Shown: in pieces, positions 54,748 through 62,005 of the stretch
How positions within the stretch are numbered: the first letter of the stretch is position 1
Layout of the letters: each line of letters starts with the position of its first letter
NCBI RefSeq assembly: GCF_947492965.1
Contig: NZ_CANLOZ010000001.1
Span: 372,001 to 436,000 of the forward strand
Length of the DNA: 64,000 nucleotides
Direction: 5' to 3'
DNA from: an uncultured Aquimarina sp.
GTDB lineage: Bacteria > Bacteroidota > Bacteroidia > Flavobacteriales > Flavobacteriaceae
Notes under the pieces: model-generated
Seen by the model: only the letters and a program-made list of their open reading frames with translations
Databases searched by the model: none
Told to the model about the DNA's origin: nothing
Program-made: the position numbers and the translations under genes

Positions 54748-54882
54748 TGAATTTTGGGCTGCTTTTTCTAAAAAAGAAAGTATTGTCCTACAAATAGGTT
54801 GGTAAAATTTGTATCGAACCATTAAAAAATGTTAAAAAACACAAAAAATGGTATTTCAACGATGATATTTGCATATAATCGT

Positions 54883-54890
54883 TATATTTG
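54883..54890 (+). promoter_or_regulatory. Putative -7 box (TATATTTG) of the serine hydrolase gene
   Basis: Full match to TAnnTTTG, about 100 bp before the ATG at 54992. The -33 element is unclear. Confidence 0.4.
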
Positions 54891-54991
54891 ATCAAATTTA
54901 AAATATTTAATAAACCAAATCGTTATTAGAATTATTAAAAATCATCCCCGTTTTCTTGATTTTGATATTCTTAACTTGAGCTTAACCTATT

Positions 54992-56287
54992 ATGAAAAAA
55001 CGTTTCATCATTGCCCCCTCAATGTTGTTATTAATAGCATTACTTTTTCCCCTTGTTTCTGCCAACAAAATAGAAACTCCAAAATTACCTACACCAGTGA
55101 AGCCGAAGTTAGCTTCAGTTGACTTTTTCAAAAACCCAATTTCGGATAAGCAAAAGGAGCTACTAGCTAAAGCTGTAGAGCAATATTTTAATAAGGCATT
55201 GCAACAAAATAAAATTATCGGAGCAGGAGTAAGTATTGTAAAATGTGATTCTGTGATATATCTAGAAGGTTTCGGAAAGAAAAATGCGTCTTTAAATGAC
55301 AAAGTTGATCCTGAAACAATTTTTAGAATTGGTTCTGTTTCCAAAGGTTTTGCAGGGGTTTTGTCTGGAATATATGTAGAAGAAGGTTTATTAAATTGGG
55401 ATGATAAAGTACATGATTATGTGTCTAACTTTGAGTTGGCAAATAAAAAATGGTCGGATAGTGTGACATTGTCTCATATCCTATCACACTCTTCTGGATT
55501 GCCATATCATAGTTTTACAAATTTGGTGGAAGATGGAATAGATTTGAGCACAATTGCTGGTCAATTTAAAAGTATTCCTACTATTGATAAACCAGGAAAG
55601 ATTTATAGTTATCAGAACGCAGTATTCGCTCTAAGTGGTTCAATGATCGAAAAGGTAAGTGGCAAGTCTTATGGAGATGCTATAGCAGAAAAGATTTTTA
55701 ACCCTTTACAAATGAATAGTGCATCTACGGATTACCATTCGTTACAGACAGCTACTAATGTTGCGATGCCTCATAGAAAGTATGGTAGACGTTGGAGATC
55801 TTTAAAATTGAACAAAAAATATTATAACGCGATACCTGCAGGAGGAGTGAATGCTAGTGTTGCTGATATGGCAAAGTGGATGCGTTTCTTGTTGGGTCAT
55901 AATCCAGGAGTAATGAGTGCTCAAGGTTTAAAAAATGTGTTCAATCCTGTTATAAACCTTCCAGGAAAGAGTAAGTACTATCAGAAATGGAAAGGACATA
56001 AAGAGTCACAATATGCTCACGGATGGCGTATCCATGATTTTAAAGATAAGAAAACTGGAGAGTCTACTCGTATGATTCATCATGGAGGTCATGTGAATAG
56101 TTACAGAAGCGAAATCGCTTTATTTCCTCAAGAAGACTTAGGGATAACAATTCTTTTTAATAGTCCAACAAAATTAGCAAGAACAGTGATTCCAGATCTT
56201 CATAAAATTGTAAAGGAAGTAATGGAAATGCCGGTAGAAGAATTGTTAGCGGCAACCAATACCTCGGTCAATAAAAACGAAATTTAA
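54992..56287 (+). CDS. Serine hydrolase of the class C beta-lactamase / penicillin-binding fold
   Basis: 431 residues with a signal peptide (about 1-24). Active-site motifs are SVSK (SxxK, nucleophile Ser near 130), YQN (YxN) and HHGGH in place of KTG near 365, in correct order. HxG instead of KTG is common in the esterase and D-amino-peptidase members, so a true beta-lactamase is not implied. Likely roles are peptidoglycan or peptide hydrolysis in the periplasm. The gene ends 5 bp from the convergent comEC, and its terminator lies inside comEC. Confidence 0.88.
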   Translation: MKKRFIIAPSMLLLIALLFPLVSANKIETPKLPTPVKPKLASVDFFKNPISDKQKELLAKAVEQYFNKALQQNKIIGAGVSIVKCDSVIYLEGFGKKNASLNDKVDPETIFRIGSVSKGFAGVLSGIYVEEGLLNWDDKVHDYVSNFELANKKWSDSVTLSHILSHSSGLPYHSFTNLVEDGIDLSTIAGQFKSIPTIDKPGKIYSYQNAVFALSGSMIEKVSGKSYGDAIAEKIFNPLQMNSASTDYHSLQTATNVAMPHRKYGRRWRSLKLNKKYYNAIPAGGVNASVADMAKWMRFLLGHNPGVMSAQGLKNVFNPVINLPGKSKYYQKWKGHKESQYAHGWRIHDFKDKKTGESTRMIHHGGHVNSYRSEIALFPQEDLGITILFNSPTKLARTVIPDLHKIVKEVMEMPVEELLAATNTSVNKNEI

Positions 56288-56292
56288 TTTAG

Positions 56293-58335
56293 TTATTTTA
56301 GTATATATGCTCCCTTTTTGTCAGTACGATGAAAAGGGATTTTTTGTTTCAAACAAGTGCGTTCCCATAGGTTTATATAACTCCTATAATTACTACCATC
56401 AGCAATAATCTGCTCAGGATGTATTTGTTCTATTACCTTCTCTAAATGAATTTTTGGTGAATTGATTAATAAAATGATGTCTGCTTTAAAGTTGGGTAAA
56501 TCATATATTCCATTCTCATCAATAATAAAAATACGTTTGTTTTTATAGGTATAGATATTATGAAGTGTTTGAGGAGTTAAGAGTTTGAAGTTATTCGCTA
56601 CCACGTGGCCTTTGATTAGAAAATCTATTGTTGTGTCCGTAATAGAATCCTTAGAAAATATTTTTAGTTGTTGATTTTCAGACACTCCTATAATTGTATT
56701 TCTGTGATTATGAAAAACAATAAGTTCTTCTGTATTAAGAGATATACTTTTTTCATAAGCTAATACGGATAAAAATAGTACGAGCAGAAGAGATAGGGCG
56801 AATAGTTTTTTTATATGATAGTTCTTTATAGTCTGGATAAATAAGATTATCAAAAGATATCCTGAGATGAGCATTCTCCCAGAAAAAGAGATGTCTTTTA
56901 TAATAAATGCTTTTTGCGAAGCTACCCAATAAACAATGGTATTTATGAAGTCTATAAGGTTACCATAGACCATGACTATCCAATCGGTAAGTAAATGGAT
57001 CTCTGCTAATAAAATCACTAAGATCCCTAAACCAAGAATAATACCCAAAATAGGGATGATAATAAGGTTTGATATGATGAATAATAGTGGGAATTGATGA
57101 AAATAGAATAATAATAAGGGTAGTAAACCTATTTGTGCTGTGATAGTAACAGTTAAAGTTTCCCATAAAATCTTATCAATGTAAAATCTAGGCTTGTATC
57201 TTTTTACAAGATGAGGTTGCATCCATATTATAGAAAAAACGGCTACATAACTTAATTGAAACCCAACTGAAAATGTTAGTAGTGGGTCTATAGTTAGTAA
57301 TATAAATATTGATATTATCAACGCATTATAAATACTGGTTTTAGAACGAAAGTACGTGCCAATGGTTACAAAGGAAAACATGGTTGCTGCTCTAAGTATA
57401 GATGGTGATAAACCGGCAATTAATGCAAAACTCCATAAGCTGATAATGATAAGAACTATTTTAAGTTCTCGACTTTTTTTAAAGATGTAATCTAAAGGTT
57501 TAAGTAAAAAGTTTAGGAGTATTAATAATATTCCAACATGCAACCCTGATACGGCTAGTATATGGGTAGCTCCAGCGTTTTGATAATCTTTAAACGTGTC
57601 TATATCAATGTCCTGTTTTTGTCCTAGAATAAGAGCATTTATAATTGCTAATTGTTTTCTGGTAAAAGTATGTTTGGATAGATTTTTAAGAATATCGGTT
57701 CTAATGATATCAGCAACACGATATAGACTAAATTTAGTTTTATCAGTAAGAATTAGATTTTTAAAGTCAATAGTAGTTTGGTAAAACACATATTCGTAGC
57801 CCATATAAGTAGCATAGTTAAATTGGTTTGGGTTAGAGGGTTTTGGTATTGGTTTAAGTGGTGCATATGTAAGATATGATGTGCCGGCAATTAACTTAGT
57901 TTTTAGGCTTTTGTTTGGTAGCCTAAGTAGTACATCTCCTGTAACTTTATTGTTTTCTAATGAAGTAAGACTGATGATATATTTGTCATAAAATGAAGTT
58001 GATTTTAGCCTTTTTTTTACTAAAAACTCAAATGGGACTTGTCGTTCTGAGTTATTTAACCGATTTGTAAAGTAAAACGGGTCATTTTTTGGATGATATA
58101 ATTCTACTAATGTTATACCAAAAAAGAAGAACGTGATTATAACTAAACCACTGAAGTGGATAGTACTGCGGAATATCTTGTTTGCGTACCACCAAGAAAT
58201 AACTAAACCAGTTATACTTGCAGTTTGAAGTATGATTACTAGTCTAAGAGATATTGAAATATAGTATCCTAAGATAATTCCAAGAACCAGAGAAATGGTT
58301 AAAATTACAAAAGGAACATTAAGTAACTTTTTCAC
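56293..58335 (-). CDS. comEC: ComEC/Rec2-family DNA-uptake channel protein
   Basis: 680 residues. N-terminal membrane segments and a DUF4131-type soluble domain (about 100-190) lead to the Competence domain (about 215-480) with AGATHILAVSGLHVGIL, the family hallmark, and many helices. The C-terminal soluble part (about 530-680) takes the place of the metallo-beta-lactamase domain but lacks the HxHxDH metal motif. ComEC moves single-stranded DNA across the inner membrane in natural transformation. It is the last gene of the surE-lpxB-NlpC cluster on this strand, 128 bp after the previous gene. Confidence 0.9.
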   Translation of the reverse strand: MKKLLNVPFVILTISLVLGIILGYYISISLRLVIILQTASITGLVISWWYANKIFRSTIHFSGLVIITFFFFGITLVELYHPKNDPFYFTNRLNNSERQVPFEFLVKKRLKSTSFYDKYIISLTSLENNKVTGDVLLRLPNKSLKTKLIAGTSYLTYAPLKPIPKPSNPNQFNYATYMGYEYVFYQTTIDFKNLILTDKTKFSLYRVADIIRTDILKNLSKHTFTRKQLAIINALILGQKQDIDIDTFKDYQNAGATHILAVSGLHVGILLILLNFLLKPLDYIFKKSRELKIVLIIISLWSFALIAGLSPSILRAATMFSFVTIGTYFRSKTSIYNALIISIFILLTIDPLLTFSVGFQLSYVAVFSIIWMQPHLVKRYKPRFYIDKILWETLTVTITAQIGLLPLLLFYFHQFPLLFIISNLIIIPILGIILGLGILVILLAEIHLLTDWIVMVYGNLIDFINTIVYWVASQKAFIIKDISFSGRMLISGYLLIILFIQTIKNYHIKKLFALSLLLVLFLSVLAYEKSISLNTEELIVFHNHRNTIIGVSENQQLKIFSKDSITDTTIDFLIKGHVVANNFKLLTPQTLHNIYTYKNKRIFIIDENGIYDLPNFKADIILLINSPKIHLEKVIEQIHPEQIIADGSNYRSYINLWERTCLKQKIPFHRTDKKGAYILK
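56311..56345 (+). terminator. Terminator of the serine hydrolase gene, inside the comEC 3' end
   Basis: TCCCTTTT (56311-56318) pairs with AAAAGGGA (56332-56339) and six T follow on the plus strand. The whole hairpin lies within the last 53 bp of the comEC coding region. Confidence 0.7.
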
Positions 58336-58463
58336 TACTAACAGATTAATGTATAGGTATTATGAGCCTATAATTAATCGTGTGTTGAAAAGAGTAGTTG
58401 TTACCTGTTATTACCTATTTTGTTCATCAAATAGGTGTCAATTTCTAAAAATTATAATGTAAG

Positions 58464-59021
58464 CTACTTTCTAATTCGATTTCTTCGTCTTGTAGTTCCT
58501 GAAAGTTCAGTCTTTTTGTCTTTAATCGTTACTTTTCCTGTATCTATTTTAACGGTATAGTCTGGGTGAGGTCCGTGCGGATCCACATCCAGTAAGATGT
58601 GAAGGCTAGAATTAGCCGTTGGGCCAAAATTATACGTTTCCTGATAACCTTCGTGAGTTAAGGCGTCAATTCTTTTACCATCGTGACGAATTATCATTTC
58701 ATATTCTCCTCCGATCCCACTTTCTTTATCTAAACGTAAAAATTTTCTGCTATACGGTTTCATACCAACCAAACTTCCGAAATATCTGGATTTTGGTGTA
58801 TGAAACCAATTTTTAAACCTAGGTGCTTCTTCCCAAATATAACCTTTATTATCTCTAAATTTATTACCCATGTAGTGTGTTAGAGAAGTAATTTCTTTTT
58901 TTACATTAAAAAGATTTCTATTTAGATGGTAATAGATAAATTGATCTTCATCATATTCCTGTCCATTTACTTTAGCATCAATAACTTTTTTTACTTCTAG
59001 AGGATCTAATGAGTATTCCAT
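58464..59021 (-). CDS. Hypothetical protein
   Basis: 185 residues, no signal peptide or membrane helix, so probably cytoplasmic. Strongly charged with a basic C-terminus (TTRRRNRIRK). Features include FKNWFHTPKSRYFGSL, GGEYEMIIRHDGKRIDALTHEGYQ and a DVDPHGPHPDY segment near 145 that is unusually rich in Pro and His. No family recognised. It sits between the NlpC/P60 and comEC genes on the same strand (91-bp gap upstream), so it may be co-transcribed. Confidence 0.6.
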   Translation of the reverse strand: MEYSLDPLEVKKVIDAKVNGQEYDEDQFIYYHLNRNLFNVKKEITSLTHYMGNKFRDNKGYIWEEAPRFKNWFHTPKSRYFGSLVGMKPYSRKFLRLDKESGIGGEYEMIIRHDGKRIDALTHEGYQETYNFGPTANSSLHILLDVDPHGPHPDYTVKIDTGKVTIKDKKTELSGTTRRRNRIRK

Positions 59022-59112
59022 TGGTTTAATGAGTTTTAGTATACTAATTTATGATAAATTAGGGGAATTTAGAAAGAAGGAAATAAAAAATAAATAAAAT
59101 AAAGTGAAAAAG

Positions 59113-59628
59113 CTATAAGATCCTTCTAACTCCAGCAAAACAATTATTCCAATAACGTTCATCTAAACTCGATATTGTAACTCCTTTAGAGGTTGAAGCA
59201 TGAATGAACTGTATTTGTTTTCCTGTTTTTACTACCAACCCTACATGATTAATGCTACTTTTGTTTTTATTGGTTTTAAAAAACAATAGATCTCCAATTG
59301 CTACATTTTTCAAGGATACTTTAACGCCTTGTGTGGCCATGGCTCTGGAAGTTCTAGGGAGTACAACTTCTTCTTTCTTAAACGAAGTATATACCAAACC
59401 AGAACAGTCCATACCCCTTTTGGTAGTACCACCATATTTATATCTTGTACCTTCAAAAGTCTTTGCATAGTCAATTATGCTTTTTATTTTTTTGCTATTA
59501 GCATTAGCTCGAGTACTTTTTTTAGAAGTCTTCGTCGATTTTCTTGAAACTGTACTTTTCTTTTTAGCACCACCACAAGAAGAGAGTGTAATACCTAGTA
59601 CAACAAGCAGATACAATAGCTTTTTCAT
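59113..59628 (-). CDS. C40 (NlpC/P60) cell-wall peptidase lipoprotein
   Basis: 171 residues: lipoprotein signal (ITLSSC, Cys about 18), a Lys/Ser/Thr-rich linker (20-50) and an NlpC/P60 domain (about 53-170). Catalytic Cys lies in GMDCSGLVYTSF, His in NHVGLVV, and a third polar residue in HAS. Such enzymes cut D-Glu to diaminopimelate peptide bonds in peptidoglycan. The gene is 15 bp after lpxB, so they form an operon. Confidence 0.92.
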   Translation of the reverse strand: MKKLLYLLVVLGITLSSCGGAKKKSTVSRKSTKTSKKSTRANANSKKIKSIIDYAKTFEGTRYKYGGTTKRGMDCSGLVYTSFKKEEVVLPRTSRAMATQGVKVSLKNVAIGDLLFFKTNKNKSSINHVGLVVKTGKQIQFIHASTSKGVTISSLDERYWNNCFAGVRRIL

Positions 59629-59643
59629 TTTGGGATATCTTGT

Positions 59644-60753
59644 TTATTTTGTTTTTTCTACAATTAAATTAGCCGTTTTGTCACTGGCTCCTTTTCCGCC
59701 TAATTTCTTTTCTAGATCATAATACTCTAAAAACATCACAGCTCTTTTGTAGTCATCTAATATAATCGTAAGTTCTTCTTTAAGTTTTTTTGTATTAAAA
59801 TCCCCTTGTATTAATTCGGTAACCACAGGCTTATCCATGATAAGATTTACCAAAGAAATATAATCAAGGTTGATAATTCTCTTGGCTATATGATAGGAAA
59901 TTGCATTTCCTTTATAGCATACTACTTGCGGAACCTTAAATAAAGCAGTTTCTAAGGTTGCTGTTCCTGAAGTTACTAAAGCTGCAGTACTTAAACTTAG
60001 AATGTCATAGGTCCTATTCATAATAAGATGAACTCCTTCTTTTTTTATAAAAGGCTCATAGAATTCTTCATCTTGACTTGGAGCTCCTGCAATGACGAAT
60101 TGATATTCAGAAAAATCATCGACAACACTGAGCATTACCTCAAGCATTTTGCGAATTTCTTGTTTTCTACTTCCGGGTAATATAGCTATTATTGGTCGGT
60201 CATCTAGTTGATATTCTTTCTTAAAATCATCTGGCATTACCTGTTTGTGATCGGCTATGGCATCGATAAGGGGATGTCCTACAAAATTTACATCATAGTC
60301 ATATTTTTTGTAAAAATCTTTTACAAAAGGTAATATTACGTACATATAATCTACGCTTGCCTTTATAGTTTTTACTCTTCCTGCTCTAGATGCCCATACT
60401 TGAGGACTTATGTAATAATGAGTAGTATATCCTTTCGGTTTTGCCCATTCTGCAATTCGTAGATTAAAGCCAGAATTGTCAATTAAAATGAGTGCGTCTG
60501 GATTGTATGCTTCGATATCTTTTTTACACTGTTTTATGAATCCTAAAATTTTAAATAGATTCAAAATAACTTCTAAAAAGCCCATAAAGGCTCTTTCTTT
60601 ATAATGAAGTACCATAGTACCTCCAACTGATTGCATTAAATCTCCTCCCCAAAACCTGATTTCGGCGTTGGGATCCTCTTTAAGAATAGATTTCATTAGG
60701 TTGGCTCCATGTAAGTCGCCAGATGCTTCTCCTGCAATAAGATAATATTTCAT
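59644..60753 (-). CDS. lpxB: Lipid-A-disaccharide synthase
   Basis: 369 residues, close to the E. coli length (382). It begins YYLIAGEASGDLHGANLM, the GEASGD motif of LpxB, and contains LPGSRKQEI and TSGTATLETALF of the GT19 family. It joins UDP-diacylglucosamine and lipid X to make the lipid A disaccharide at the inner-membrane surface. It is 24 bp after the small membrane-protein gene and 15 bp before NlpC/P60. Confidence 0.96.
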   Translation of the reverse strand: MKYYLIAGEASGDLHGANLMKSILKEDPNAEIRFWGGDLMQSVGGTMVLHYKERAFMGFLEVILNLFKILGFIKQCKKDIEAYNPDALILIDNSGFNLRIAEWAKPKGYTTHYYISPQVWASRAGRVKTIKASVDYMYVILPFVKDFYKKYDYDVNFVGHPLIDAIADHKQVMPDDFKKEYQLDDRPIIAILPGSRKQEIRKMLEVMLSVVDDFSEYQFVIAGAPSQDEEFYEPFIKKEGVHLIMNRTYDILSLSTAALVTSGTATLETALFKVPQVVCYKGNAISYHIAKRIINLDYISLVNLIMDKPVVTELIQGDFNTKKLKEELTIILDDYKRAVMFLEYYDLEKKLGGKGASDKTANLIVEKTK

Positions 60754-60777
60754 CTTTTAAGATACGTTCAAAGTGTG

Positions 60778-61059
60778 TTAACCAAATTTGCTGATAGCAA
60801 TTCCTACTGCGGCTACTAAGGTAGCTAATAGAACACCTCGGGCTCTGTAAGGTTTGTTCTGTTTTAAAAATAAAAAGAAAACTATGAGATTAAGAATCGC
60901 TCCTAAAGCGATTAAACTTCCCAAAAAGTTATTTTGTTGAGCTGCTTTTAACGTTTCAGTAATACTTAATTCCGAAAACAATAAAATATATAAAGCGATC
61001 CCAACAGTGTTTGCAATAATTCCGGTAATAAAGCCGATTATAATTTCTTTTTTAATCAT
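60778..61059 (-). CDS. Small membrane protein between surE and lpxB
   Basis: 93 residues, mostly hydrophobic: segments at about 5-28, 45-64 and 73-90, with a basic stretch KQNKPYRARG between the last two. Its ATG (61057-61059) lies 8 bp inside the end of surE, so translation is coupled. No family recognised. Position suggests a role linked to envelope or LPS synthesis but sequence does not show it. Confidence 0.65.
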   Translation of the reverse strand: MIKKEIIIGFITGIIANTVGIALYILLFSELSITETLKAAQQNNFLGSLIALGAILNLIVFFLFLKQNKPYRARGVLLATLVAAVGIAISKFG

Positions 61060-61834
61060 GTAATGACCAGTTGTTTAATTCTTGAATATAATGATGAGCA
61101 GTAAGATCGAATTGTGTAGGTACGATAGATACATAACCGTTTTGTAATGCCCATTCGTCTGTATCTTCGCCTTTATCTTCATTGATAAATTTTCCAGAAA
61201 GCCAGTAGTAATCTTTGCCCATTGGATTAGTTCTTTTGTCAAACTCTTCAACCCAGTGTGCATTTGCTTGTCTGCAAATTTTTATTCCTCTAATTTCTTC
61301 TTTGCTTAATTTCGGGATATTTACATTAAGTACTATGCCTTTGGGAAGACCATTTTGAAGTACATTTTCAACAATTGTTTTCACGTATTTTCTTGCAGGT
61401 TCAAAATCAGCTTCCATGCTATAATCTAATAACGAAAATCCGATGGCGGGTATTCCTTCTATTCCTGCTTCCACAGCAGCACTCATAGTACCAGAATAAA
61501 TTACATTAATAGCCGAGTTAGAACCATGATTAATTCCACTTACACAAAGATCCGGCTTTCGTTTTAAAATCTGTCTAGTTGCCATTTTCACACAATCCAC
61601 AGGAGTACCTGAACAGCTATATTCTTTTTGAGGAGCATTTTTATCCACGGTAATAGGATCGCAATATAGAGTATTGTTTATCGTAATAGCATGTCCCATG
61701 GCACTTTGCGGGCTATCTGGAGCAACGACATATACATCTCCGATTTCGTTCATTATGTTAATTAACATTCTAATTCCTGGGGCTGTAATCCCGTCATCAT
61801 TCGTAACTAGAATTAACGGTTTTCCTTGTGACAT
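61052..61834 (-). CDS. surE: 5'/3'-nucleotidase SurE
   Basis: 260 residues. The N-terminal LVTNDDGITAPGI holds the metal-binding Asp pair, and SGINHGSN and GTMSAAVEAG are family motifs. SurE dephosphorylates nucleoside 5'- and 3'-monophosphates and short polyphosphate, often linked to stationary phase survival. It is the first gene of the minus-strand cluster, divergent from the processing protease gene by 171 bp. Confidence 0.96.
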   Translation of the reverse strand: MSQGKPLILVTNDDGITAPGIRMLINIMNEIGDVYVVAPDSPQSAMGHAITINNTLYCDPITVDKNAPQKEYSCSGTPVDCVKMATRQILKRKPDLCVSGINHGSNSAINVIYSGTMSAAVEAGIEGIPAIGFSLLDYSMEADFEPARKYVKTIVENVLQNGLPKGIVLNVNIPKLSKEEIRGIKICRQANAHWVEEFDKRTNPMGKDYYWLSGKFINEDKGEDTDEWALQNGYVSIVPTQFDLTAHHYIQELNNWSLHD

Positions 61835-62005
61835 GCGGTTGTTTTTTTCTCTGGTAAAAATACATTTTTTTTATTCTAAATATATAATTCTAAATCAGGA
61901 GTATATATAATTAGTTCTTTTAAGAAAAATTTAGTAATATTACCTCTTATTGGCACGATTTTTAATGTAATTTGCCAAGAACACCCCTAAATTAAAAATG
62001 AGCGT

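Noticed and set aside
54992..56287. Antibiotic-resistance beta-lactamase
   Set aside because: The third motif is HxG rather than KTG, and the protein is a general serine hydrolase of this fold; resistance cannot be inferred.
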